Part shown: positions 24,700-33,072 of the stretch, in pieces | Numbering within the stretch: position 1 is the first letter of the stretch | Layout: every line of letters begins with the position of its first letter | From: RYN-133 sp963708645 | GTDB taxonomy: Bacteria; Actinomycetota; Actinomycetes; Mycobacteriales; Jatrophihabitantaceae | DNA: 64,000 bases | Direction of reading: 5' to 3' | Assembly: GCA_963708645.1 (NCBI GenBank) | Contig: CAVPTA010000007.1 | Coordinates: forward strand, 372,001 to 436,000 | The notes under the pieces: model-generated | What the model was told of the DNA's origin: nothing | What the model saw: the letters and a program-made list of their open reading frames with translations, nothing else | The model's database searches: none | Program-made: the position numbers and the translations under genes

Positions 24700-26307
24700 G
24701 TGCCGACCGCCACGCTCGCCGACACCGGCGATGTCGGCGAAGTCGGTGGCGGCATCGACACCGACGACGAAACCCCGATCGACCGCCCGGTCCCACCCGC
24801 CCTCGTGCCGTGGCGCGACCCGCGGCCCTGGGTGGGTTGGCTGGTCGTCGCCGGCCTGGCCGTCCTCGGCGGATTCACCAGGTTCTGGGCGCTGGGCTTC
24901 CCCAACGAGAAGATCTTCGACGAGGCCTACTACCCGGTCGAGGCCCAGGAGCTGCTGCGCTACGGGTACGAGGACAACCGCGGCTACATGTTCATCGTGC
25001 ATCCGCCGCTCGGAAAATGGCTGATCGCGTGGAGCTCCGACCTGTTCGGCAACGGGCTCTCGAGTGCGTATGGCTGGCGGGTCTTCCCCGCGATCTTCGG
25101 CTGCCTGACGATCATCGTCGTTGCGCGGATCGCGCGCCGGCTGTTCCGCTCGAATCTGTTCGGCGCCCTCGCAGGCGTACTGATCGCGTTCGAAGGCGTG
25201 TCGTTCGTGTTGTCACGCACCGCGATCCTCGACGTGTTCCTCGAGTTCTTCGTGATCGCTGCGTTCGGGGCGCTCCTGCTCGACCGTGATCAGATGCGAG
25301 CCCGGCTGGGACGGTTGATCGCCGACGGCGCGGATCTGACCAACGGCGTGCCGATGCTCGGTCCACGGCCGTGGCGTCTGGCAGCCGGTGTGCTGTTCGG
25401 CCTCGCGTGCGCGGTGAAGTGGACGGGCCTGTCGTTCTTCGTCGCGTTCATCGTGCTCGGGCTCGTGTGGGATCGCGGCGCGTTCAAGGTTGCCGGCGTT
25501 CGTCGTCCGACACGTCAGGTACTCAAGCGCAGCTTGCCGTTCGCGCTCGGGTCACAGGTGCTCGCGCCGATCGGCGCCTACCTGCTGACCTATCTGGGCT
25601 GGTTCGTCGGCGAGAACGGGTGGGGACGGCACTGGGCCGACGACCACAGCCCGTCGACGACGCTGCACCTGTTGGGCCTCAGCGTCCCGTGGACGTGGGC
25701 CTGGGTGCCGGCGCCGATCCGCGCGCTCGGCTCGTGGACGTTGCAGGCCTACCGCTTCCACGAGGGCCTCGACAGCGGACACGCGTACCAGTCGAATCCG
25801 TGGAACTGGTGGGTGCTCGGCCGTCCGGTCGACTTCTACTACGACGGCAGCGACAAGGCCTGCGGGTCCTCGTCGTGTTCACGCGAGATCCTGTTGATCG
25901 GCACGCCGCTGCTGTGGTGGGCGTTCATCCCCGCAATGCTGTGGCTTGCCTGGCACTACGTCACGACGCGCGACTGGCGCGCCGCCGCCGTATGGGTCGC
26001 GTTCGCGGCGGGTTGGCTGGTGTGGTTCCAGGACCTGAAGCGCACGATGTTCTTGTTCTACATGGCGCCGCTGATTCCGTTCTTGATCCTCGCGCTCACC
26101 CACGCGCTCGGCGTGATGTTCGGCGCGCGCAACGATCGTGCCGTCGGTCGCTTCTCGTTCGTCCGGCGCCGGTGGGGAACCGTCGGAGTTTCGGCCTTCC
26201 TCGCGCTGGTGATCGCCGACTTCGCCTGGATGTGGCCGATCTTCACAGGTGGCTTGCTGACCTACGACACCTGGCACGCGCATATGTGGCTGCCCTCGTG
26301 GGTATGA
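24700..26307 (+). CDS. pmt: dolichyl-phosphate-mannose-protein mannosyltransferase (GT39, Pmt)
   Basis: A polytopic membrane glycosyltransferase (535 aa) that moves mannose from polyprenyl-phosphate-mannose to Ser/Thr of exported proteins, usually during Sec translocation. The first extracytoplasmic loop carries the catalytic Asp-Glu in KIFDEAYYPVEAQELL. About ten hydrophobic segments follow, with a large loop (about 330-395) containing HEGLDSGHAYQSNPWNWW. The start is GTG 24700 with an acidic, Asp/Gly-rich cytoplasmic start of about 40 residues. The Pro- and Ser/Thr-rich exported proteins elsewhere in the window are plausible substrates. A DoxX-like gene follows after 7 bp. Confidence 0.94.
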   Translation: MPTATLADTGDVGEVGGGIDTDDETPIDRPVPPALVPWRDPRPWVGWLVVAGLAVLGGFTRFWALGFPNEKIFDEAYYPVEAQELLRYGYEDNRGYMFIVHPPLGKWLIAWSSDLFGNGLSSAYGWRVFPAIFGCLTIIVVARIARRLFRSNLFGALAGVLIAFEGVSFVLSRTAILDVFLEFFVIAAFGALLLDRDQMRARLGRLIADGADLTNGVPMLGPRPWRLAAGVLFGLACAVKWTGLSFFVAFIVLGLVWDRGAFKVAGVRRPTRQVLKRSLPFALGSQVLAPIGAYLLTYLGWFVGENGWGRHWADDHSPSTTLHLLGLSVPWTWAWVPAPIRALGSWTLQAYRFHEGLDSGHAYQSNPWNWWVLGRPVDFYYDGSDKACGSSSCSREILLIGTPLLWWAFIPAMLWLAWHYVTTRDWRAAAVWVAFAAGWLVWFQDLKRTMFLFYMAPLIPFLILALTHALGVMFGARNDRAVGRFSFVRRRWGTVGVSAFLALVIADFAWMWPIFTGGLLTYDTWHAHMWLPSWV

Positions 26308-26314
26308 GCCGTAC

Positions 26315-26866
26315 ATGTCTCTTGCCGCAAAGATCCGACGCGCACCGGGCCGCGTAGTTACCGGCGCATTCATCCTCAACACCGGACTGGGCAAGTTGAA
26401 GGTGGACGAGACGACCGCCAAGCAGTTGCACTCGATGGCGTCCAATGCCTATCCCGTGTTGACCAAGGTGCCGCCGACGCCGTTCGCCAAGGCGCTCGCG
26501 GTCAGCGAGATCGCCATCGGTGGCGCCGTCCTCATCCCGCTCGTACCGGCCGGGCTGGCCGGCCTCGCCCTGACGGGGTTCAGCGGCGCGCTGCTGGGCA
26601 TGTGGTGGCGTACGCCGGGGATGCACGAAGACCACAGTCCGCGGCCGACGCAGCAGGGCACCGCGATCGCCAAGGACGTGTGGATGTTCGGCACGGGCGT
26701 CAGCTTGCTGCTCGACGCCGCGCTGTCCGAATCGCCGATCACCGGCGAACAAGCGCGCGCCGACACCAAGGCGACGATCAAGGCGGATGCAAAGGCTGCG
26801 AAGCGGGCAACGAAGCGGGCTGCCAAGCGCGCTCGCAAGGGAGCCGAAGCGCTGCTGCCGGGCTAG
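26315..26866 (+). CDS. DoxX-like membrane protein with basic tail
   Basis: A 183-residue protein with about four hydrophobic stretches (12-25, 60-85, 84-100, 118-135 approximately), resembling small DoxX-type membrane proteins. The last 45 residues are a hydrophilic Lys/Ala/Arg helix (DAKAAKRATKRAAKRARKG), which may bind nucleic acid or anionic lipid. It starts 7 bp after pmt and is followed after 9 bp by an acyl-CoA ligase gene, so all three are probably cotranscribed. Its function is not known. Confidence 0.65.
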   Translation: MSLAAKIRRAPGRVVTGAFILNTGLGKLKVDETTAKQLHSMASNAYPVLTKVPPTPFAKALAVSEIAIGGAVLIPLVPAGLAGLALTGFSGALLGMWWRTPGMHEDHSPRPTQQGTAIAKDVWMFGTGVSLLLDAALSESPITGEQARADTKATIKADAKAAKRATKRAAKRARKGAEALLPG

Positions 26867-26875
26867 GGTCGCGGC

Positions 26876-28408
26876 ATGTACTACCCGCTGACCGTGCGCG
26901 ACTTCCTCGACCGCGCAGCGCACGTCTACCCGGACCGCGTCGCCATCGTCGACGAACCCGATCAGCCTGCACCGTCGCTCGGTGAACTCACCTACCGCCA
27001 GGTCGCTGAGAACGCCCGCGCGCAGGCAGCCAAGCTCGATCAACTCGGCGTCCCGGTCGGCGGCCGAGTCGCCGTCGTGTCACAGAACTCGGCGCGGCTC
27101 TACACGTCGTTCTTCGGCGTCTCGGGGTGGGGACGTGTGCTCGTCCCGATCAACTTTCGCCTGAGCCGTGCAGAGATCCAGTACATCGTCGGCCACAGCG
27201 GCGCCGAGGTCGTCTACGGCGACCCGGCCCTCAAGGACACGCTCGACACGCTCGATGTGAAACACGCATTCACCCTCGGCGAGGACGACGCGCTGTACCT
27301 GCCCGACACCGAGCCGCAGGAATGGGCCGATCCCGACGAGGCTGCCACCGCGACGATCAACTACACATCCGGCACCACCGCCCGTCCCAAGGGTGTGCAG
27401 CTGACACACCGCAACAACTGGCTCAACGCGACGGTGTTCGGGTTGCACACGACGATCAGCGACCGCGACGTCTACCTGCACACGCTGCCGATGTTCCACG
27501 CGAACGGATGGGGCATGCCGTTCGGCGTCACCGGCGTGGGCGGCAAGCACATCGTGCTGCGGCAGGTCGACGGCACCGAGATCCTGCGTCGTATCGACGA
27601 GCACGGCGTCACGCTGATGTGCGCCGCGCCCGCCGTCATTGCTGCAGCGCTCGACGCCGCGCAGTCCTGGGACGGGGAGATCCCCGGCCGCGGACGGGTT
27701 CGCATCGTCGCGGCCGGCGCTCCCCCGCCGACGCGCACGATCGAGCGGGTGCTCGACGAGTTGGGCTGGGAATTCATCCAGATCTACGGGCTCACCGAGA
27801 CGTCGCCGTTGGTGACCGTCAACCGGCAGCGCGCAGAGTGGGACGAGCTGTCGACGCACGACCGGGCGCGCAATCTCGGCCGCGCCGGCGCTCCCGCCCT
27901 CGGCGTGAAGATCATGGTCGACGAGGACGGCGAGGTGCTCACGGCGTCCAACCACAACCTCGACGGCTACTGGGAGCAACCCGACGCCACCGCGGAGTCC
28001 CAGAAGGGCAACTGGTTCCACACCGGCGACGGCGGCCGCATCGACGACGACGGTTACCTCGTGATCCAGGACCGGAAGAAGGACGTGATCATCTCCGGCG
28101 GCGAGAACGTGTCGTCGATCGAGGTCGAGGACGCATTGATGAGCCACGAGGCGGTGAAGGAGGTCGCGGTCATCGGCATCCCCGACGAGAAGTGGGGCGA
28201 ACTCGTCACGGCGCTTGTCGTCACCGAGCAGGGTGCCGAGACCAGCCAGGAAGAGCTGATCAAGCACTGCCGCGAATCGCTGGCCGGTTACAAGTGCCCG
28301 AAGCGCATCGAGTTCGTCGACGAGCTACCGCGCACCGCGACCGGCAAGCTGCAGAAGTTCAAGCTGCGCGAGCCGTTCTGGAAGGACCACGAGCGGCAAG
28401 TCAACTGA
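26876..28408 (+). CDS. fatty-acid-CoA ligase family protein (AMP-dependent synthetase)
   Basis: An adenylate-forming enzyme (510 aa) that activates a carboxylic acid to its acyl-AMP and then to the CoA thioester. The phosphate-loop motif YTSGTTARPKG is at 163-173, QIYGLTETSPL near 300, the hinge region FHTGDGGRIDDDGYL near 380, and the catalytic lysine lies in PRTATGKLQK close to the C-terminus. It resembles medium/long-chain FadD-type ligases more than the aryl ligase at 54-56 kb. It is last in a likely pmt-DoxX-ligase transcript and convergent with the F420-type reductase gene. Its substrate is unknown. Confidence 0.9.
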   Translation: MYYPLTVRDFLDRAAHVYPDRVAIVDEPDQPAPSLGELTYRQVAENARAQAAKLDQLGVPVGGRVAVVSQNSARLYTSFFGVSGWGRVLVPINFRLSRAEIQYIVGHSGAEVVYGDPALKDTLDTLDVKHAFTLGEDDALYLPDTEPQEWADPDEAATATINYTSGTTARPKGVQLTHRNNWLNATVFGLHTTISDRDVYLHTLPMFHANGWGMPFGVTGVGGKHIVLRQVDGTEILRRIDEHGVTLMCAAPAVIAAALDAAQSWDGEIPGRGRVRIVAAGAPPPTRTIERVLDELGWEFIQIYGLTETSPLVTVNRQRAEWDELSTHDRARNLGRAGAPALGVKIMVDEDGEVLTASNHNLDGYWEQPDATAESQKGNWFHTGDGGRIDDDGYLVIQDRKKDVIISGGENVSSIEVEDALMSHEAVKEVAVIGIPDEKWGELVTALVVTEQGAETSQEELIKHCRESLAGYKCPKRIEFVDELPRTATGKLQKFKLREPFWKDHERQVN

Positions 28409-28409
28409 G

Positions 28410-28844
28410 TCAGGTCAGCCGGAACACCGGGAAGTCCGGCGCGATGCGCGCGAGGTCGGCGTCCGTGGCGTTCTTGTCGACCCCCTCGAAGAACGCACCC
28501 ACTTCCCAGCCCCACTTGCGGATGTACTCACGCAGGATCGGCGTCTTCGCCTCGTCGGCAAGTTCCTCGGCGTGGAACGACTCGGTGCGTCGTCCCACCC
28601 GCAACTCGCCGGAGCCGGCAGCACGCAGGTTGCGCACCCACTGGGTCGTCCCGCGCGGTGCGACGAGATAACGCGCGCCGCCACTGGTGAGCAGGTTGAC
28701 CGGAGTGGTGCGCCATTCGCCGCTCTTGCGGCCACGGATCCTCAGCTCGCGCGAACCAGCCACGCTGATGCCGAGACGAGTGAGCGTTCGGACCGACCGA
28801 TTGAACACGTTGCGGGTGAACCAACCCGGCTGCACGTAGCGCAT
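28410..28844 (-). CDS. deazaflavin (F420)-dependent nitroreductase family protein
   Basis: A 144-residue split-barrel protein of the DDN/DUF385 family, which uses cofactor F420. It has the substrate/cofactor segment LRIRGRKSGEWRTTPVNLL and LVAPRGTTQWVRNLRA, both characteristic, then a C-terminal acidic FEGVDKNATDADLARI. Family members reduce quinones, nitro compounds or enones. One base separates its stop from the convergent ligase gene. F420 use is inferred from the family and fits an actinobacterial host. Confidence 0.9.
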   Translation of the reverse strand: MRYVQPGWFTRNVFNRSVRTLTRLGISVAGSRELRIRGRKSGEWRTTPVNLLTSGGARYLVAPRGTTQWVRNLRAAGSGELRVGRRTESFHAEELADEAKTPILREYIRKWGWEVGAFFEGVDKNATDADLARIAPDFPVFRLT

Positions 28845-29003
28845 GGCTCCAGCATGCCGGACGGTTCGAACCCGTTGATCACGTATGCCGGAAAACTGAT
28901 CGACTTCGTGGCGTATTCAAGGGGTGACGACCGCCTCCACAGCCAACACAATGTCTCGACGGCATTCGCAGGGGACGCCGTCGATCCCTGAGGGAGGGGT
29001 CGG

Positions 29004-30164
29004 ATGGACTGTCCGCATTGCGGGACGCCACATGCGGCAGCGGCCAGGTTCTGCGCCCGCTGCGGCACACCGCTACACCCACACACCAACCGTGCGAACC
29101 ACTTCGCGGCCAACCCGGACGAGCCGGTGCGCGCGCTTGCGCTGCTCAGCACTCTGATGCCGCACATGTCCGGGCGGCGGCACCACCTGTACCGCAACGG
29201 AGTGTTGTTCGCACTGCTGGTTGCCTTCGTCGCTGCCGGGTTCGGAGTGCTGTCGATCGCGCTGATCGTTCCCGCCGTCGCGCTGCCCGCAGTCGTCCTG
29301 GTCTATCTGCATGACCACCACATCTGGCGCAACGAGCCTGCGGTGATCATCGGTGCCGGTTTCGTCCTTGCCCTTGTGCTCGGCGTGGTGGTCGGGCTCC
29401 TCGAGCGGCACTGGTCAGAGACATCGCTGTTGATCAGCCAGTCCGAGCATCTTCCGCCCGGCAGCCAGGTGTTCGAACTCGGCATCGTCATTCCGGTGCT
29501 GTTGTTCATCGCCGTGGCGATCGGTCCGCTCGCAGTGACGTCGCGGCCGAACTTCAAGCACCCGCTCGACGCGGTGAACATGTCGACCCTGTCCGGGGCA
29601 GCAGTGTCGCTCGGCGTGAGCGTGATGGTGCAACACGGAGCATTCACCGATGTGCACTGGGATTCGGCTGATCCCGGGCGGACGGCGTTCATCGCTCTCA
29701 CGCTCGGGTTCGTCCAGCCGGTGATCTTCGCCTGCGCGTCGGCGCTGACTGTCATGCGCGTGCGACGCCAAGGCTCGAGTCCCGTCATCGGTGTGATCGA
29801 GGGATTGGTCCTTGTCGTGGTCTACGAGTTGGTGACCACGCTGCTCGGTCAGTACGGAACTCGGGGTGTTGTGCTGACCGCCGTGGTCGCTGCGGCGTTG
29901 GCAGCCGCCGGCATCTTGCTCGTGCGCATCGAGTTGCACGACGGGTTGCTCGCCGAGGCGCGCTCGGCCCTGGCGTCCGACACGGTCGTTGCGCGCAGCG
30001 CGACGCACGGACAGGTGTGCGGGCACTGCGGTGTCGAACTCAGCGTCGGTGCGGCCTTCTGCCAGGTGTGCGGCACCGCGGTGTCGTCGCTGGCCGGCCC
30101 ACCACCGGCACCCACCCCACCGGCCACGTCCCCCGGCGACAGCGCGCTGTCGCCGTCGGCCTGA
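29004..30164 (+). CDS. zinc-ribbon membrane protein with two CxxC ribbons
   Basis: A 386-residue protein not assigned to a named family. It starts with a zinc ribbon (CPHCGTP...CARCGTPL, residues 3-22) and ends with a second one (CGHCGVEL...CQVCGTAV, about 340-362). Between them are about eight hydrophobic segments (roughly 65-90, 92-105, 113-135, 160-180, 205-220, 240-260, 270-290, 295-312). The tail is Pro-rich. Both ribbons would face the same side, probably the cytoplasm. The start ATG follows GAGGGAGG. A proline-rich membrane protein is encoded 20 bp downstream, suggesting a two-gene unit. Confidence 0.72.
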   Translation: MDCPHCGTPHAAAARFCARCGTPLHPHTNRANHFAANPDEPVRALALLSTLMPHMSGRRHHLYRNGVLFALLVAFVAAGFGVLSIALIVPAVALPAVVLVYLHDHHIWRNEPAVIIGAGFVLALVLGVVVGLLERHWSETSLLISQSEHLPPGSQVFELGIVIPVLLFIAVAIGPLAVTSRPNFKHPLDAVNMSTLSGAAVSLGVSVMVQHGAFTDVHWDSADPGRTAFIALTLGFVQPVIFACASALTVMRVRRQGSSPVIGVIEGLVLVVVYELVTTLLGQYGTRGVVLTAVVAAALAAAGILLVRIELHDGLLAEARSALASDTVVARSATHGQVCGHCGVELSVGAAFCQVCGTAVSSLAGPPPAPTPPATSPGDSALSPSA

Positions 30165-30184
30165 GCAGCGAAGGAGACGACACC

Positions 30185-31150
30185 ATGACGACACCTCCGC
30201 CTCCTCCGCCCGGCGGCGCCCAGCCGCCGTTCCAGCCCGGCCAGCCATCAGCAGCGCCACCGCCCGGCTACGGGCCGCCACCACAGGGCTACTCGCCGCA
30301 ACAGCCGCAGGGCTACCCGCCGCAACAGCCGCAGGGTTATCCGCCGCAACAGCCATTCCAACCGGCATATGCACCGCCGCCCGGTGGCTTCGCCCCGCCG
30401 CCGGCACCGACCTACGCCACCCCGCCGCCGGCGAACCAGCACAAGCTCAGCGGCAAGTTGATCGCGACGCTCGTGGCCGCTGTGGTGATCGTGGCCGGCG
30501 GTGTCGGTGCGGCCTTCGCGTTCAGCGGTGGCAGCAGCAACACGCCGACTCCGGTCGTCTCGACGCCCCCGGCGCCGAACCCTGGCCCGTCGACCCAGCC
30601 CGCACCCAACCCTGGTCCGTCGACCCAGCCGGCACCCAACCCGGGGCCGTCGACCCAGCCGGCACCCAACCCGGGGCCGTCGACCCAACCCGCGCCGAAC
30701 CCCGGCGGCAACTCGGTGCCCATCGCGGGCGGCGTTGCGGTAACGCCGGCGTCCGGCTGGTCGGTCGAGAAGCAGGGGTCGGGGTTCGTCATCCTTGCCG
30801 CGAACGGCACGCAGCTGATCATCAACGTGTACCGGGCGCAGTCGAGCAACATCACGCAGGACTTCGTGACCAGCATCAACACGTTCACGAAGGGGGCGAC
30901 CGGTCTCAAGATCGGGAAGTCGTCGCCACCGGCGCACATCAACGGGCGCAACTTCACCGAGTTGCAGACGCTGAATTTCCAGTTCGAGATCTCCGGCCAG
31001 CAGGGCACGCAGACGATCCAGGGTCTGTTCGTGCAGTTCCTGAATCAGAAGACCGGACTCGCGGCATTCTGCGTCTACGGCGGGACGTCGGCGAGCGCGC
31101 TGCAGGCGAACAGTCACGCTGCCCTGCAGATGATCGGGTCGATCGAGTAA
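30185..31150 (+). CDS. proline-rich single-pass membrane protein with extracellular domain
   Basis: A 321-residue type II membrane protein. The cytoplasmic part (1 to about 85) is Pro/Gln/Gly/Tyr-rich with repeats of QGYPPQQP. One transmembrane helix follows (about 92-116, LIATLVAAVVIVAGGVGAAFAF), then a linker of four copies of PAPNPGPSTQ (129-168) and an extracellular domain of about 145 residues (ASGWSVEKQGSGFVILAANG onward) with no recognised family. GGAG precedes the ATG. It follows the zinc-ribbon gene, so it may belong to the same envelope complex. Thr and Ser in the linker are potential Pmt targets. Confidence 0.78.
   Translation: MTTPPPPPPGGAQPPFQPGQPSAAPPPGYGPPPQGYSPQQPQGYPPQQPQGYPPQQPFQPAYAPPPGGFAPPPAPTYATPPPANQHKLSGKLIATLVAAVVIVAGGVGAAFAFSGGSSNTPTPVVSTPPAPNPGPSTQPAPNPGPSTQPAPNPGPSTQPAPNPGPSTQPAPNPGGNSVPIAGGVAVTPASGWSVEKQGSGFVILAANGTQLIINVYRAQSSNITQDFVTSINTFTKGATGLKIGKSSPPAHINGRNFTELQTLNFQFEISGQQGTQTIQGLFVQFLNQKTGLAAFCVYGGTSASALQANSHAALQMIGSIE
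30569..30709 (+). repeat. 30-bp tandem coding repeat (PAPNPGPSTQ x4 plus partial unit)
   Basis: Four head-to-tail 30-bp units start at 30569, 30599, 30629 and 30659, with a partial fifth to 30709. They encode PAPNPGPSTQ in the extracellular linker of the proline-rich protein. The last complete units are nearly identical at DNA level, which suggests recent expansion by slippage. Copy number is likely to vary between strains. Confidence 0.85.
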
Positions 31151-31176
31151 CGCCGGGAGCCGCTTAGAGTCGAAGC

Positions 31177-31860
31177 ATGTGCACGGTTGTCTGCCGGTGG
31201 GAGCCCGGCGCAGCCGTGCACATGCTCGCTCTGCGGGACGAGTTCGTCGGCCGCGAGTTCGACGACCCGGGCCATTGGTGGCCCGCCCAGCCTGACGTCG
31301 TAGGCGGTCGCGATCGTGTCGCGGGCGGTACGTGGTGCGCGTGCGATGTGCGTGCCGGAGTGATCGCGGTCGTGCTCAACCGTCCCGACCGCCTGCAGGC
31401 CGCGCCCGGCGCGGCGAGCCGAGGCATCCTGCCGTTGCTGGCGATCGAGCACGGAGCGCAATGGGTCGACCGCCTCGACCTCGAACCAATGGCGTCGTTC
31501 AATCTCATGCTCGTCACGCCGCAGGCCCTCGACTGGTGGACCTTCGACGGCGAGCGCCTCGAGCACGACAGGCTGCCCGCAGGCGTCCATATGGCGAAGC
31601 CGCGCGGGCTTGCCGCCGAGCCACTGGCGACCGGGCTCACCGATCCTGCAGGCTGGCCCGCTGCGTTGCGCGCGAGCAGTCCGTCCGCCGATCCGTCGGG
31701 TCTGCTGGTACGCATCGAACGCGGTGACCGCATCTACGCAACGGTGTTCGGGCAATTGATCACGAGCGCGCCGGGCGAGCTCGAGATCGCCTATTCACGC
31801 TCGCCGCAGGATCCGACCACGTTCGATCGTGCCGCCTGGCGCGCTGCTCAGCTGCGGTAG
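31177..31860 (+). CDS. NRDE (TANGO2-like) family protein
   Basis: A 227-residue protein starting MCTVVCRWEPG with the N-terminal Cys and later LALRDEF, corresponding to the NRDE motif region (Asn-Arg-Asp-Glu, here a variant with LRDE). Further on are GGTWCACDVRAGVIAVVLNRP and SRGILPLLA, typical of the family, which has an N-terminal-nucleophile-like fold with the second-residue Cys exposed after Met removal. The molecular function is not settled. Its 3' end overlaps the convergent glycosidase gene by 13 bp. Confidence 0.82.
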   Translation: MCTVVCRWEPGAAVHMLALRDEFVGREFDDPGHWWPAQPDVVGGRDRVAGGTWCACDVRAGVIAVVLNRPDRLQAAPGAASRGILPLLAIEHGAQWVDRLDLEPMASFNLMLVTPQALDWWTFDGERLEHDRLPAGVHMAKPRGLAAEPLATGLTDPAGWPAALRASSPSADPSGLLVRIERGDRIYATVFGQLITSAPGELEIAYSRSPQDPTTFDRAAWRAAQLR

Positions 31861-32969
31861 ACGAACAACCCGTCTACGACCGCGCGCGGCGCTCCGTCTG
31901 ACGGCACGTTCTGCACCCTCCCGCGCGCCCACAGGGTTGTCGACCCACCACCGTCGAGCGACATCGCGTTCCAGCATCCGCCGAGGCCGCGCAGATAGGT
32001 CGTCAGCTGCGTCGGGTTGATCCCGACCGACGTGTGGCGCCGCCCGTCCACGACGCCGAGAGTGATGTGCCGAGAGTCTTTCGCGACGCAGACGAAGGTC
32101 ATCGGGTTGAGCCCGTTGGTCGCCAACTGCGCGGCCGGGTCACGGAATGCACGACCGTTGCGGACCAGTTGCGCCCCACCCGAGATGAGGCCGTCGATGT
32201 TGTCGACGCTGCTGACCTGCGTCAGGTGTACGAGGTTGCCGAGCTTGAGCGGCATGGACGTTCTGCACGCCACCAACGCGCGCTGGCTGCTCAGCCGGCG
32301 TGGAAGCGTCTTCACCTTCGTCGCCGTGCGAGCGACTTTCCATGCTCCGCCGGCTGCCGTGTTCAGGTAGGCGACAGTGCAGTTCGACGGCAGCGATATG
32401 GCCGCCAGATTGTTCGTCGTAAGAACGAGGTGGTGGCGCAGGATGTCGTCGACATTGTTGACGCTGAACGCGTACACGTGTTGCAGCACCTTGTGCGCCC
32501 CACGCCACGTGAGTTCGGTGGTGGCCCGGACGGGTCCGATGTGCGCCTTGCCGTCGGTGGTCGTGTAGAAGTTCGCAGATGTGCGGTAGCCAGGTGTCTT
32601 GTACATGCGCTTGTTGATCCACAACCCGTGCAGCGGACCGGCGTTCGGGTAGCTCCAGTTCCAGAAGTCACCGTTGACACCGACCACGGCATGCGTGCGC
32701 TGCGCCATCGCGGGAACTGTCTCGTGTCCGGTGTTGAGCAGATTGCCGTCGAGAGCGGGTTCGACGTGCAGTCGCGCGTTGGTGAGGTCGATCTGTTCGT
32801 ACCAGACCTGGGATGCCCCGGACTTGGTATGGATCGTGGTCGAGACCAGCCTCGTGTCGGGGACGTTGCGAGCCCGTGTGCGGATCGTCCCGTGCGCCGG
32901 TGCGCCGGCGACAGACAATGCGACAACAGCGGTGGTTGCCGTGACTGCGAACTTGCGGAACGAGCGCAT
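31848..32969 (-). CDS. secreted phosphodiester glycosidase family protein (NAGPA-like)
   Basis: A 373-residue exported protein. The signal peptide covers about residues 1-27 (MRSFRKFAVTATTAVVAL... AHG). The catalytic domain shows AVVGVNGDFWNWSY, the region GGAQLVRNG, VGINPTQLTTYLRGLGGCWNAM and the family hallmark SLDGGGSTTLWARG. Relatives remove GlcNAc in phosphodiester linkage from glycans; in bacteria the substrate is probably a cell-wall or phage-related glycan. ATG 32969 is chosen because AAAGG lies eight bases upstream. A longer in-frame reading is possible. Confidence 0.88.
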   Translation of the reverse strand: MRSFRKFAVTATTAVVALSVAGAPAHGTIRTRARNVPDTRLVSTTIHTKSGASQVWYEQIDLTNARLHVEPALDGNLLNTGHETVPAMAQRTHAVVGVNGDFWNWSYPNAGPLHGLWINKRMYKTPGYRTSANFYTTTDGKAHIGPVRATTELTWRGAHKVLQHVYAFSVNNVDDILRHHLVLTTNNLAAISLPSNCTVAYLNTAAGGAWKVARTATKVKTLPRRLSSQRALVACRTSMPLKLGNLVHLTQVSSVDNIDGLISGGAQLVRNGRAFRDPAAQLATNGLNPMTFVCVAKDSRHITLGVVDGRRHTSVGINPTQLTTYLRGLGGCWNAMSLDGGGSTTLWARGRVQNVPSDGAPRAVVDGLFVYRS

Positions 32970-33072
32970 TCTCGTGCCTTTCGAGGTCGGGCCGAGGAGA
33001 AGGTAGCGCATCGCCCGACAGTTCAATCGGGGCCGGAAATGAATTCTTGAGCACGGCGTACGGACGTTTTCT

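Noticed and set aside
30569..30709. Short regularly spaced repeats resembling a CRISPR array
   Set aside because: The units are 30-bp tandem codon repeats without spacers inside a protein-coding frame.
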